DNA of 64,000 nucleotides from Flavobacteriales bacterium (GCA_016710965.1 JADJTW010000031.1:124001-188000), one strand, 5' to 3'; numbered from the stretch's first letter, positions 1-9,446 are shown. Program-made: numbers and translations. Notes: a model not told the origin generated them from the letters alone.

Positions 1-496
1 CTTGGTCCCAGTAGTGCGCCACGCGCGTGGTGCCGTTCGCGTTGCGGAAGTCGGGGTGATCGTAATCGAGGCCCGTATCGATGATGCCCACCACCACATC
101 CTGCCCATCATAGGCTTGCGGCAGCGGCGAAAGACCGGCATGCACTTCGTTCACGTGCGCCTTCACGCGCATGCTGTCGCAGAGCTCATGCACCCTGTCC
201 ATGCTGAACTCGAAGCTCTCCACCGCCGTTGCTTCCGCCAGCGCGCGCACATTCGCCACCGGCACCCGCGCGCTGGTCAGGCGTGCCATGCTCATCTTCA
301 CCGTTCCGCCTCGCTCCCTCACGGCCTCGCCAACGGCGCTCACGCCGCCATGTATGAATAGATCCACCATCTCATCCGAAGCATGGGGCTGCTTCAGGAA
401 ATGATCGAGCTGGAAATCGATCTTGGTCTTCTGCTGCGCGAAGGAAGAAACGCTTGCCAGCAACAGCGACGCGAGGAGGATTCGGCCTTGGTTCAT
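1..496 (-). CDS. Subtilisin-like (S8 family) serine peptidase, N-terminal part, cut by window edge
   Basis: The minus-strand frame starts at ATG 494-496 and stays open for 165 codons to the window edge. It opens with a hydrophobic signal peptide ending near SSFAQQ (about residue 20). A propeptide-like stretch follows, and then the S8 catalytic-Asp motif VVVGIIDTGLDYDHPDF at about residues 134-150, with the Asp in IDTG. The His and Ser blocks lie beyond position 1. Exported proteases of this type in Bacteroidota often end in a T9SS sorting domain, but that end is not visible. A -7-like box sits 4 nt before the ATG and there is no Shine-Dalgarno sequence. The catalytic-Asp motif makes the family fairly sure; the substrate is unknown. 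Confidence 0.85.
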   Translation of the reverse strand, partial: MNQGRILLASLLLASVSSFAQQKTKIDFQLDHFLKQPHASDEMVDLFIHGGVSAVGEAVRERGGTVKMSMARLTSARVPVANVRALAEATAVESFEFSMDRVHELCDSMRVKAHVNEVHAGLSPLPQAYDGQDVVVGIIDTGLDYDHPDFRNANGTTRVAHYWDQ

Positions 497-500
497 GCGC

Positions 501-508
501 TAAAGGTA
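501..508 (-). promoter_or_regulatory. -7 promoter box TACCTTTA for the S8 peptidase
   Basis: TACCTTTA is one mismatch from the Bacteroidota TAnnTTTG box and lies 4 nt before the ATG at 496. Transcription would start at or next to the start codon, so the mRNA would be leaderless. Confidence 0.45.
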
Positions 509-515
509 TCGGTGG

Positions 516-989
516 TCACGGAGCGCTCATGGTCGCGTGGTCCGGGATATCCACGACGAAATCCACGTTTCCCTTGGAATGGTCCACGCGGCAGCAATAG
601 TGCTTCAGCCCGTTGGTCACCAGCAGCCAGCGCACCTTGAAGACCACGTTGTAGCGTGCCGCCTGCTCGAACACGCTTTGGCTGATGCGCACTCCCGGCG
701 CCTTGCACTCCACCAGCGCCACGGGGTGACCATCGGCGGCATGCACGAGCACATCGGCGCGCTTGCTCAGCTCGTTCAGCACCAGCGCCGTCTCCACCGC
801 TATGAGCGAGGCCGGGCAGCCCTTGTCCTGCACCAAGTGGTTGATGAAGTGCTGCCGCACCCATTCCTCGGGGGTGAGCGCCACCCACTTGCGACGCACG
901 GGATCGAAGACCTGTGTGCCATCGGCCCCATGCCTAAGTTTGACGCCGTGGTCGGGCAGGCCCAGCACGGGCAGGTCCTTCGCATTCAC
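516..989 (-). CDS. HsdR N-terminal-like (HSDR_N_2) nuclease-fold protein
   Basis: This is a 157-residue protein resembling the N-terminal domain of type I restriction HsdR subunits. It is a stand-alone family common in Bacteroidota. Recognisable blocks are ALTPEEWVRQHFINHL and ADVLVHAADGHPVALVECKAP, where the spaced Asp and the E-x-K pattern fit a PD-(D/E)XK nuclease fold. VFKVRWLLVTNG follows. No methylase or specificity subunit is nearby, so a working restriction system is not implied. The proposed start is GTG at 987-989, because the family normally begins just before the ALTPEEW block. The reading frame runs open far upstream, antisense to amn, but that part looks non-coding. Its 5' end nearly meets, or overlaps, the divergent AMP nucleosidase gene. 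Confidence 0.72.
   Translation of the reverse strand: MNAKDLPVLGLPDHGVKLRHGADGTQVFDPVRRKWVALTPEEWVRQHFINHLVQDKGCPASLIAVETALVLNELSKRADVLVHAADGHPVALVECKAPGVRISQSVFEQAARYNVVFKVRWLLVTNGLKHYCCRVDHSKGNVDFVVDIPDHATMSAP
935..942 (+). promoter_or_regulatory. -7 promoter box TAAGTTTG upstream of amn
   Basis: This is an exact TAnnTTTG match. It lies 5 nt before an in-frame GTG at 948 and 56 nt before the homology-favoured GTG at 999. The box sits inside the divergent HsdR-like gene. Confidence 0.5.
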
Positions 990-993
990 CCCG

Positions 994-1001
994 CAAAAGT
1001 G
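994..1001 (-). promoter_or_regulatory. Weak -7-like box CACTTTTG for the HsdR-like gene
   Basis: One mismatch from TAnnTTTG, 4 nt upstream of the proposed GTG start at 989. The spacing equals that seen for recG and the S8 peptidase. Confidence 0.3.
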
Positions 1002-1772
1002 CGCACCAAGCAAGACATCGTCACCAACTGGCTGCCGCGGTACACCGGGTTGCCGGTGGAATCCTTCAAGCGGCACATACTGCTCACCAACTTCGACAAC
1101 TACCTGGACATCTTCTGCCAGCAGACCGGTGCCACCATACCAGTGAAGGACAAAGCCATGAAGGTGGCCGTGGCCGAGGACATGATCATGATCAACTTCG
1201 GCATGGGCAGCCCCAATGCCGCCACGGTCATGGACCTCCTCAGTTCCATCCAGCCCGAGGCGGTGCTTTTCCTGGGCAAGTGCGGCGGCCTGAAGAAGAA
1301 GAACCAACTCGGCGACCTGGTGCTGCCGATCGCGGCGATACGCGGCGAAGGCACCAGCCTCGACTATTTCGCCGCCGAGTTGCCGGCGCTGCCCAGCTTC
1401 ATGATCCACCGCGCCGTAAGCCACGTGATCCGCGACATGGAACTGGACTACTGGAGCGGTACCGTGTACACCACCAACCGCCGCGTGTGGGAGCACGACG
1501 ACAAGTTCAAGGAGCACCTGCGCCTGCTGCGGTGCATGGCCATCGACATGGAAACGGCCACGCTCTTCATGACGGGATTCGCCAACGAGATACCCACGGG
1601 TGCGCTGCTGCTGGTGAGCGACCAGCCCATGGTGCCCTGGGGCGTGAAGACCAGCGAGAGCGACGCGAAGGTGACCGGCCACTTCGTGGAAACGCACGTG
1701 CGCGTGGGCATCGAAAGCCTGCGCGAGATCATCAACGGCGGCCGCAGCGTGAAGCACTTGCGATTCGAGTGA
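999..1772 (+). CDS. amn: AMP nucleosidase
   Basis: This enzyme hydrolyses AMP to adenine and ribose 5-phosphate in purine turnover in the cytoplasm. The product is about 257 residues, the length of the short Bacteroidota form, and has the phosphorylase/nucleosidase fold. Diagnostic blocks are NWLPRYTGLPV near the N-terminus, INFGMGSPNAATVMDLL, FLGKCGGLKKKNQLGDLV, an acidic IDMETATLFMTGF and the terminal VSDQPMVPWGVKT. GTG 999 is chosen because homologues begin a few residues before the KQDIVTNWLPRYTG block. GTG 948 sits 5 nt after an exact promoter box and is an alternative that would add 17 residues. holA follows 31 nt downstream on the same strand. Confidence 0.88.
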   Translation: MRTKQDIVTNWLPRYTGLPVESFKRHILLTNFDNYLDIFCQQTGATIPVKDKAMKVAVAEDMIMINFGMGSPNAATVMDLLSSIQPEAVLFLGKCGGLKKKNQLGDLVLPIAAIRGEGTSLDYFAAELPALPSFMIHRAVSHVIRDMELDYWSGTVYTTNRRVWEHDDKFKEHLRLLRCMAIDMETATLFMTGFANEIPTGALLLVSDQPMVPWGVKTSESDAKVTGHFVETHVRVGIESLREIINGGRSVKHLRFE

Positions 1773-1803
1773 AAGAGGAAAAAGGAAAGACGAAATAGGA
1801 AAG

Positions 1804-2832
1804 ATGGCTTCCGCTTCAACCACCGACGAGTACAAGAAAGCCATGCTCGAGATCCGCTCGGGCAAGTTCCGGCCGGTGTACGTGCTGCACGGCGAGGAAG
1901 GCTTCTTCATCGACCGCATCGCCGAGGAGGTCGAACGCCTTGCACTACAGGACCACGAGCGCGACTTCAACCAGACCATCCTGTACGCGCGCGACACCGA
2001 TGCCGACCAGATCAAGGACATCTGCCTGCGCTACCCCATGATGGCCGAGCGCCAACTGGTGGTGGTGAGGGAACTGCAGACCTGGCGCATCGATCAGGTG
2101 GAGAAGCTGGAGCCCTACCTGGCCAAGCCCACGCCCACCACCGTGCTGGTGCTCTGCTACAAGCACAAGAAGATCGACGGGCGCAAGAGCATCCTGAAGA
2201 CCGCGCAGAAAGGCGGAGGGCTGGTTTTCACCAGCGACAAAGTGCGCGACGACAAGCTCCCCGAAGTGCTCATGAGCTTCGCCAAGAACCACAAGCGCAA
2301 GCTGGGCAGCACCGAAGCGCAACTGCTGGCCAACCACTTGGGCAGCGATCTGGCCAAGGCCGTGAAGGAAGTGGAGAAGCTCTGCCTCGTCACCGAGGAA
2401 GGCGGGGCCATCACCAGCGATTCCATCCAGCGTTTCGTGGGTATCAGCAAGGAGTACAACGTGTTCGAATTGCAGAACGCCATCGGCACACGCAACGCGG
2501 CCAAGGCGCAACGCATCGCGCAGCACTTCGCCAGCGACCCCAAGGACAACCCGCTGGTGCTCACCGTGGCCTCGCTCAACACCTACTTCAGCAAGCTGGC
2601 GATGGTGCATTCGCTCCGCGGGCGCAACCAAGGCGAGATGGCCGCGGCGCTGAAGGTGAATCCCTATTTCGTGAAGGACTACGTGGCACAGGCCGAGAAC
2701 TACCCGCTGGCCCGCATCACTGAGGTGCAGCGATACCTGCGCCAATGCGACCTGCGCAGCAAAGGCATCGGTGGCGATGGCGGCGACGACGGTGAACTGC
2801 TGCGTGAGCTTCTGGCGAAGGTGATGGGGTGA
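1804..2832 (+). CDS. holA: DNA polymerase III subunit delta
   Basis: The delta subunit of the clamp loader opens the beta sliding clamp during replication. The 342-residue length is normal. The N-terminal block FRPVYVLHGEEGFFIDRIAEEV is the degenerate P-loop region of the family, followed by a NQTILYARDTDADQIKDIC-like segment and PMMAERQLVVVRELQ. The helical C-terminal collar includes KEYNVFELQNAIG. Bacteroidota delta starts with this layout, and ATG 1804 fits. It follows amn by 31 nt and ends at a strong bidirectional terminator. Confidence 0.92.
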   Translation: MASASTTDEYKKAMLEIRSGKFRPVYVLHGEEGFFIDRIAEEVERLALQDHERDFNQTILYARDTDADQIKDICLRYPMMAERQLVVVRELQTWRIDQVEKLEPYLAKPTPTTVLVLCYKHKKIDGRKSILKTAQKGGGLVFTSDKVRDDKLPEVLMSFAKNHKRKLGSTEAQLLANHLGSDLAKAVKEVEKLCLVTEEGGAITSDSIQRFVGISKEYNVFELQNAIGTRNAAKAQRIAQHFASDPKDNPLVLTVASLNTYFSKLAMVHSLRGRNQGEMAAALKVNPYFVKDYVAQAENYPLARITEVQRYLRQCDLRSKGIGGDGGDDGELLRELLAKVMG

Positions 2833-2845
2833 GCAGTGCATGTAA

Positions 2846-2877
2846 CAGAAAGCCCGGAGCGTGCCCCGGGCTTTCTG
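2846..2877. terminator. Bidirectional intrinsic terminator
   Basis: Perfect 12-bp arms (CAGAAAGCCCGG / CCGGGCTTTCTG) flank an 8-nt loop. The hairpin lies between holA and the convergent minus-strand gene ending at 2893. The stem itself carries the U-rich ends on both strands. Confidence 0.8.
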
Positions 2878-2892
2878 ATCATTGTTCCGTTC

Positions 2893-5048
2893 CTAACGTC
2901 CCACCTTCACCGCCTTTTTCACCACGGGCTGGCCATCGAGCAGCAGCGTGAGGTAGTACATGCCGGGTTGTAGCGCGTTGGTATCCCACACCAGTTGGTA
3001 CGCACCTGCTTCCATCGCGGCCTCGTGCAGCACGCTCAGTTGCTTGCCATCGGCGCTGTTGGCGATCAGCTGCATACGGCCAGCGCGCTCCAATGCGTAC
3101 AGCACCGTGGGCGGCTCGCTGAAGGGGTTGGGCTGGATGGAAAGTGTCGCGCATCTCCGCTGATGGTGGCATCGTCAACGCTCATCGCTGTTCCGTGCGC
3201 TGGGCCGTTGCCTTGCAATTGCATGCCTGAAGCGCAGCAGTTGGCGAGCGCTTCGGCGAGCGCGTCCAGGCGAGCGCCTTGCTCCGCGATCAATGCCTGT
3301 TGCGCTTGGTAGCCCGCAACGAGGTAGGGCACGAGCGCACCATAGTTCACAGCCTTGAAGCTTACCGCAGGATGCACTTGGTTCCCATCGGCATCGAAGG
3401 TGGGTGGCTGCACCGCATCCCTCACCAGGTTGGGCATCACTGCGGCGAACTCGTCGGCGAGCACGCCCAGTTGCGGGCCATTGGGCAGGTCCATCTGCGG
3501 GCATGCGTCCTGATTGAAATCATATCCATGCAGCGTGATGGCATCGAGTACCTGTGCAGCCGCTTCCACGTCAGCTGCTACGATGTTCGTCTTCAACGAA
3601 CCATCCGAGGGGTTCCAGACTCCGCTGGGCGTATAGGCCGCGCCGGTCGTGTATACCGACCAGTTGTTGGTGGTGTTCGGAGCGTAGGCGTCGAAGTACC
3701 CGGCGTAATTCGATGTGCCTGTGGCGTAGCTGTACGCGATGGACCGTACGCCGAAGTTGTACGTGATCGCGGAACCGGATTGCGTGGAGGTCTCGGCATC
3801 AACGGCCACGTTGTGCGTAACGGTGTTGTCGGCAAGCACGCTTGCAAGGCCATGCACGCCGCGGTTGGATTCGGTCGCATCTCCGCCATCAGCCGTGGCC
3901 GCGCCGTACACACCTTGGTTCCCTTCGTAGTAGTTCGAACTGAGAGCGCCATTCGCACTGGACTGCACCCCATAATGCACCGTTCCGGTTCCCGTGGTGG
4001 TGAACAGACCGGCGCGCTTGCCGGTGGACGAACCGCTGAGCTCGAAGGTGCCAGCGAACCCGGCGGTGCTCGTGGCAACGTGCAATTTGGCCGTGGGGCT
4101 GCTGGTGCCTATGCCTACGAAGTCATCCGCATCCGGGCAGAGGTTGTCGCTGCCTACCGCCGTGTACACGTCGTGGCTCGTGCCCGATCCGCTGGTGCCT
4201 GCGTTCTCCACGGTCCAGTCGCAATCCGTCTGCCCCGCGAAGTCCTCCATCGGCCGCCAGTGGACCACGCCATCATCATCCACCACCATCACCTTCTCGT
4301 CCTCAGTGGGCGCGTCATCAGGCAGCTGCCTTATCCGCACCTTGCCATCCACGATGTCCAGCCTTTCCTCCGGCTCGGTGATAGCGCCGCTGCTGTTCAC
4401 GTTCGCCGCGTACCAGTCGCCGATGCCCACGTTCACGTTGTCATCATCAGCCGGGAAAAGGCGCATGCCTTCCAGCCCTTCCAGACTGCCCGCGCCCGTG
4501 GCCGATTCGTCGTAAGCGCTGGTGAAGATGAAGCGCAAACGGTCCTTGAGCCACTTGCCCGGATTGTCGCTCCACTGGATCACGATGTCGGTGTAGTCCT
4601 CAAGCTCACCCGACTCATGGTCCGTAGGATCCTCGAAACTGAACTTCTGCCCCAGATAGCCTTGATCGGCATTGCCCGTGAGCGAGATGCCGTTGCGCTG
4701 CCAGGGACGGTAGCCCAGCGCTTGCTCATTGTCCCCGGAGCCTTCGGCCAGGTGCAGGCGGCTGAACGGTGTCTTGTACGTGCCGCTCCAGAAATCGGAG
4801 CTGGGGCTGATCCCTACGAATCCATCGCAAGGCATAAGCGTGAAACTGCCGATGGTATTGGTCTCGGTCTCGTTCACCTGTATGCGATACAGGTCATCGG
4901 TTCTGATGGTCAACCGAGTAGGGTCATCCGTTCCGAGGAAATTGCCGGTTGCACTGGTGCTGCTGTTCCCGTTGGTGTTCCAATCAGGAGCTTGGCCGCG
5001 CATACATACGCTCAAGAGCATGGCTCCGAGCAAGACTTTGGTTCTCAT
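2893..5048 (-). CDS. Secreted tail-fibre/S74-chaperone protein with T9SS sorting domain, frameshifted
   Basis: The protein starts at ATG 5048 with a signal peptide (LLGAMLLSVCMRGQA). The long middle is low in features and contains the block PTAKLHVATSTAGFAGTFEL, typical of Bacteroidota 'tail fiber domain' proteins. From about residue 475 it has a peptidase S74 intramolecular chaperone domain. The SDGSLKTNI motif holds the Ser and Lys positions of the self-cleavage site, followed by GYDFNQD and QLGVLADEFAAVMP. The main frame degenerates near 3150. A different minus frame then gives LSIQPNPFSEPPTVLYALE and ends GMYYLTLLLDGQPVVKKAVK before the stop at 2893, a normal T9SS sorting domain. An indel at about 3145-3165, real or an assembly error, splits them. 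The gene lies 33 nt downstream of a second cargo gene, so they are probably one operon. Confidence 0.75.
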
Positions 5049-5081
5049 TGTTCAATGGGTATTCGCCCATCGCACACTACT

Positions 5082-6035
5082 TCACTTGACGAACCTCGTG
5101 CCGTACCTCGATTGTCCCCTGTTGACGCAGGCTACATAAGCCCCTGCTGCCAATTCATTTGGGATAGGGTATCGCCCTTGAACGACCGTGCCACCATTGA
5201 ACCGCCACACCTCCCGACCACTGGCGTCAACCACCGCAAGCCCGTCCGCAGTTTGTCCGTACCACACCATCCATGGGCCTTCAAGGACCAGCCTATCATC
5301 GCTTTCTGGAGAGGTAACAACGGATTGACCCAGTAGCGGCTGAACTTCAAGAAGGTCGATGCAGTAGTACGCCGTGCCCGGAAAACTGCCCCAGCCTAAC
5401 CAGATTCCATCAACATCGTTCGCATCCAGGAAGGTGCCCACGGTAACCCATTGCTCCCCGCCCACAGCCACGAATGTGTCCACGAGTTGTACCCAGCTCG
5501 TATCTGTGATGTACGTACTGTTTGGATCGCGAAGCTGCGCTTGTGGAACAAACGGCAAGGTCGTAGAGTAAGGCTCGTGGATGCTGTCCGTACCGAAATG
5601 GACCCCAATATGATCGATCGCAGCATTCATGCCGTTCGGCCGCGCGCACCAGAGCGTTACGGAGTAGCTGGTACCAACCTGCAACGGGGAGGTCAGCTTT
5701 GCCGTGAAATAATCCCGGGTGTTCGAACTGTTAGGTCCATACCAGTGGAAACATCCTGCAAACCGGTCCCCATCATATGCGTACTTGTAGCCTTGGATCT
5801 GGATCCCACTATCAGTGGGGTCCATCACCTGCCCGCAACGTCGTACAGTATCGCAATCCCAGATGTCGGGTGTGGATGTGTTCGGGTTGTACCAAAATAC
5901 CGCTTGTGTTCGCAATGGGTCATAGACATCACAAAGCGTGGTGTCTTCAAAGCTCGGGTTGGGAACGAGGTTCTGCGCCGTCGCTGTCACAGCGAGGGCA
6001 AGGTTCATCAAGAGAAGAAAGAGTGCTTTGAGCAT
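5082..6035 (-). CDS. Secreted T9SS cargo protein of unknown function
   Basis: This is a 317-residue exported protein. It has a signal peptide (LFLLLMNLALAVTATAQ) followed directly by NLVPNPSFEDTTLC. That opening, together with the later LTSPLQVGTSYSVTLWCA and AIDHIGVHFGTDS, is typical of jelly-roll domains found at the N-terminus of many flavobacterial surface proteins. The C-terminus (GREVWRFNGGTVVQGRYPIP ... YGTRFVK) fits a T9SS type A sorting domain. Unlike most genes here it has a good Shine-Dalgarno sequence, AAGGAG, 8 nt before ATG 6035. The S74-domain gene follows 33 nt downstream. Ligand and role are unknown. Confidence 0.75.
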   Translation of the reverse strand: MLKALFLLLMNLALAVTATAQNLVPNPSFEDTTLCDVYDPLRTQAVFWYNPNTSTPDIWDCDTVRRCGQVMDPTDSGIQIQGYKYAYDGDRFAGCFHWYGPNSSNTRDYFTAKLTSPLQVGTSYSVTLWCARPNGMNAAIDHIGVHFGTDSIHEPYSTTLPFVPQAQLRDPNSTYITDTSWVQLVDTFVAVGGEQWVTVGTFLDANDVDGIWLGWGSFPGTAYYCIDLLEVQPLLGQSVVTSPESDDRLVLEGPWMVWYGQTADGLAVVDASGREVWRFNGGTVVQGRYPIPNELAAGAYVACVNRGQSRYGTRFVK

Positions 6036-6301
6036 TGTTGTTTCTCCTTACTTGTTGTGGCGCTCCTTGGTACCGGGGAGACAGCGCACCGCTAGGATGC
6101 GCTGCCTTCCCGTGCGGATGTGGTGTCAGCAGACCCGCCGTACCGGACACCTCCTGGGCCATGCGCTTGGTTCCCTGAAGGCCTGTACCTTTGCCTAGCT
6201 TGTGTTCATCTTACGTCAGAGTTGGGTGAGACATGAGCAACCGGCCCCTGGCGTTGCAAGCGCTGGGGGCTATTTCGTAGTGGGCCGTTGGCCGCGTTAG
6301 C

Positions 6302-6336
<35 letters not shown>

Positions 6337-6711
6337 GCTTCGCATAGCCTCGCGGTGACAGAGACTCCTTCGCTTTGCTCGGAGCGATGGAGAGAGCAGA
6401 CATGAATTACCCGATCGGTTCCCACCGCAACCACCAGCTATGACGAGACGCACCAACTCCATGGTCGAACAATTAGTGAATGCTCCGTACAATGCCGACC
6501 GCGAACCTTGGAGCGAATGAGAAGCTGGCTCAAGCGGAAGACAAGTCGAATGTAACGCATGAAACGCCGCATGCAAGGGCTTGTGGAAAACTCGAGAGTC
6601 GCAGCACCTTCGATCAGCAGGCCTCAGCACCTTCCTCTGGGACGGTTCCTGTCCACACTCCGCTGTGTACAGCACCGGGCCGCGATGAGCCCTGGCCTGA
6701 ACGCCCCCGAG

Positions 6712-6719
6712 CACCTTTG
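6712..6719 (+). promoter_or_regulatory. -7-like box CACCTTTG
   Basis: One mismatch from TAnnTTTG, 8 nt before ATG 6728. No Shine-Dalgarno sequence is present. Confidence 0.35.
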
Positions 6720-6727
6720 TCGCTAGC

Positions 6728-9364
6728 ATGCGTCGCGCGTTCCTCGCCTTGGTGCTGCTGGCCATAGCAGCCGCCGCTGCATGGACGGTGTGGCGCTGGA
6801 ATGATGCATCGGGTGGTGGGGCGGATCCCTGGCGCGCAGTGCCCGCGCAGGTGGCAGTGATCATCGAAGTGCCCGACGCATGGGCGGCGTGGGACCGCTT
6901 CACGCACACCAGCTTGATCTGGCGCGATCTGGAGAAGCAGCCCGGTCCGCATGACATCGCCACGCTGATGGCGCACGTGCAGCAAGGCCTGGAAAAGGAC
7001 CCGGCATTGCGCAGCGCCGTGACAGGAAGCCAGGTGATCATTGCGCTGATGCGCAATGGATCGAAAGGCACCGGCTGGGTGGCCATGGGCGCATGGCGCG
7101 GCGAGGAGCACACGGATGCCATCTGCGCTCTGCTCGGTGTTGCAGCGAATGAGCGAAGCAAGATCAATGACGGTCAGGTGACGATGGCATGGCCCACCGA
7201 TCAAATGCCGCAGTACGCGATCGCGCTTCGACAAGGCCTGTGGTTCATGGGCTCCTCACCGGAACTTGTGGAAGAGGCCTTGATGCAGCAGGATGCTGAC
7301 GCGTCGATCGCCTCGGACACGCTCTTCGCGCAAGCACGCGCCACGTTGGGCGAAGGAGCGGATGCGCATGTCCTCGTTCATACAGCGCGCCTGAACGGCT
7401 TGCTCATGTCGATCTGGGAACAGGAGCGCATCGAGCAGCTTGCACTGCCTGCAGGCTGGCTGGCGCTGGACCTGAACGCCCGGCCCGATGAAGCACTGCT
7501 CAACGGCCTGCTCGTGCCGGTCGCGGCGGATCCTTTGCTCGCATCGCTGTCCGCGCAAGGCACCGGCGCATGGAACATCGGTCGTCTGCTGCCGGCGAGC
7601 GTGGTGCAGTGGGAAGTGCGCCACGTGAGCGACGCCGAACGGCAGCTCGCCATCGCAAGTCCGGCGGATGAAGCCAGCCTTGGCATGGAAGTGCTGCCCA
7701 ACTGGGCGTATGGCAGCGTGGGCACCGCTCTGGCCTGCGACAGTGCTGGCAAGCCGGGCAGAAGGTGGTTGGTGATCGGGGCGGGCGACCCCGAGAGCGC
7801 GCGCATCGAACTGGAGAGGCCGTGCGCGCTCCCGCCCTGCGACACGACCAACCATCGCGGCACGCGCATTTCGCGGATGAACGCATCGGAAGCGTACGAG
7901 CTGCTGATGGGCCGCCATGCGCTTCTGCCGCAACAGGCATGGTGGGCGATCCTCGGCGATCACGTGGTGATGAGCGACGACGTGGATGCCGTGCGCTCGA
8001 GCATCGACGCATGGAACGATGGCAACAGCCTGGCCGAGGACGAACGGGCTACCGCCTGCTTCCAACGCATGAGCGACAATGCAGCGCTCACGTGGTGGTG
8101 CGATCCTGCTCGCGGCGGCACGCTCTTCCGCGAAGGGTTGAAGAACGACTCCGCTTTCGCAGCCTGGCTGCCCGTGCTGGCTCATTTCGGCGCTGCTTCT
8201 GTGCAGCTTTCCCCTGCCACGCACGGCATGGCGCACGTAAGCATCGCCCTTCGGCACACGGCGTCGGATAGCGCCATCGTCATGGACGCACCGAGCGGCA
8301 CCTTATGGAGTTGCGCGCTGGCTGCACCGGTGCGCCGAACGCCTGATGTGGTGATCAATCACGTGAACAACACGCGCGAAGTGCTGGTGCAGGATACGCT
8401 GCACAGGCTCCATCTGATCTCGGCGGCGGGCAAGTTGCTCTGGAGCCGTGCCCTCGATGGTCCCATCATGGGCGCGGTACATCAGCTGGACCGGTTCAAG
8501 AACGGCAAGCTGCAGATGCTGTTCAACACGGCCACCGTATGCTACATGATCGATCGCAACGGCAAGGATATCGGAGGCTTCCCGGTCACGCTGCGATCCA
8601 AGGCCGCAGCTCCCCTCTCGGTTTTCGACTACGACAACACACGGGAATACCGAGTCCTCATTCCCACGGAGGACAATCGCATCATCAACTTCACAGGCGA
8701 AGGCGCGGCGACTGAAGGATGGGCTGCGCCGCAGCTGGATGCACCAGCCATTGCCTCGATATACCATGTGCGTATCCGCAACAAGGACCACTTGCTGGCC
8801 ATCAGCGGCAACGGTGCCATGAAGCTCTTCGATCGGAAAGGGAACCTGCGCGAGAGCGTGAAGACCACGCTGAAGAACGTTGACCGTGTGCATGCTGTGA
8901 TCCCCGGGCCCGACCTATCTCCGACACGGGTGGTGTGGACGGACAAGTCCGGGGCGCTGCGCGAGACTTCCCTTGGTGGAGACGAGCGCGTTGTTCTTGA
9001 CGGGACGGAGACCATCCTCAGTGCGGGTGATTCCGATGAGGACGGCATTGTCGAAGCAGTGTGCGTCCGCAATGATTCTGTATTCCTGCGGCATGGCCAG
9101 TCCACGATCACCGGACTGCAGGTGGTCTCATCCACGCAAGCCCTGTCGATCAGGCTTCGCGATGGCGGCGTGCGTTTCACGCTGGCCTCTGCCAGGACAG
9201 AAGAGGCGTGGGTATTCGACGAACAAGGCAAGTCAGTCACCGACGAGCCGTTGCGCGGCCTGCTGGCGCCGGTGCTCGCAGACCTGAACCGTGACGGGTC
9301 ATTGGAGGCGATCACCCTTACCCGCGACCATCACGTGGTTGCGCTACGGCTGCCTGCACCATGA
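6728..9364 (+). CDS. Membrane-anchored envelope protein, DUF3352-like N-terminal part and beta-propeller-like C-terminal part
   Basis: An 878-residue protein with a single N-terminal hydrophobic segment (residues 3-22, FLALVLLAIAAAAAWTVW) that would anchor it with the bulk outside the cytoplasm. Residues about 30-500 resemble DUF3352-type proteins (VPAQVAVIIEVPDAWAAW). From about residue 510 there are repeated beta-strand units of the type HRLHLISAAGKLLWSRALDG, MIDRNGKDIGGFPV and MKLFDRKGNLRES. It ends with APVLADLNRDGSLEAITLTR, an FG-GAP/VCBS-like motif, so a propeller is likely. No catalytic motif was seen. The 3' end is followed by the TrkH gene with its own promoter box. Confidence 0.6.
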   Translation: MRRAFLALVLLAIAAAAAWTVWRWNDASGGGADPWRAVPAQVAVIIEVPDAWAAWDRFTHTSLIWRDLEKQPGPHDIATLMAHVQQGLEKDPALRSAVTGSQVIIALMRNGSKGTGWVAMGAWRGEEHTDAICALLGVAANERSKINDGQVTMAWPTDQMPQYAIALRQGLWFMGSSPELVEEALMQQDADASIASDTLFAQARATLGEGADAHVLVHTARLNGLLMSIWEQERIEQLALPAGWLALDLNARPDEALLNGLLVPVAADPLLASLSAQGTGAWNIGRLLPASVVQWEVRHVSDAERQLAIASPADEASLGMEVLPNWAYGSVGTALACDSAGKPGRRWLVIGAGDPESARIELERPCALPPCDTTNHRGTRISRMNASEAYELLMGRHALLPQQAWWAILGDHVVMSDDVDAVRSSIDAWNDGNSLAEDERATACFQRMSDNAALTWWCDPARGGTLFREGLKNDSAFAAWLPVLAHFGAASVQLSPATHGMAHVSIALRHTASDSAIVMDAPSGTLWSCALAAPVRRTPDVVINHVNNTREVLVQDTLHRLHLISAAGKLLWSRALDGPIMGAVHQLDRFKNGKLQMLFNTATVCYMIDRNGKDIGGFPVTLRSKAAAPLSVFDYDNTREYRVLIPTEDNRIINFTGEGAATEGWAAPQLDAPAIASIYHVRIRNKDHLLAISGNGAMKLFDRKGNLRESVKTTLKNVDRVHAVIPGPDLSPTRVVWTDKSGALRETSLGGDERVVLDGTETILSAGDSDEDGIVEAVCVRNDSVFLRHGQSTITGLQVVSSTQALSIRLRDGGVRFTLASARTEEAWVFDEQGKSVTDEPLRGLLAPVLADLNRDGSLEAITLTRDHHVVALRLPAP

Positions 9365-9400
9365 CCGCCGAACCTCCATCGCACGCACCCACGCCGCGCC

Positions 9401-9408
9401 TAGCTTTG
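9401..9408 (+). promoter_or_regulatory. -7 promoter box TAGCTTTG for trkH
   Basis: Exact TAnnTTTG match in the gap after the 6728 gene, 38 nt before ATG 9447. Confidence 0.5.
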
Positions 9409-9446
9409 GCCCCGCGTTCCGCCAAGGGTCTGCCTGGCCCTGCCCG

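Noticed and set aside
990..2021. Upstream extension of the HsdR-like frame on the minus strand
   Set aside because: Runs antisense through amn and into holA and looks unlike the family; only the part from about 989 down to 516 is homologous.
3279..5336. 685-residue plus-strand ORF
   Set aside because: Antisense to the S74-domain gene. It has no recognisable motif; the minus frame carries a signal peptide and known domains.
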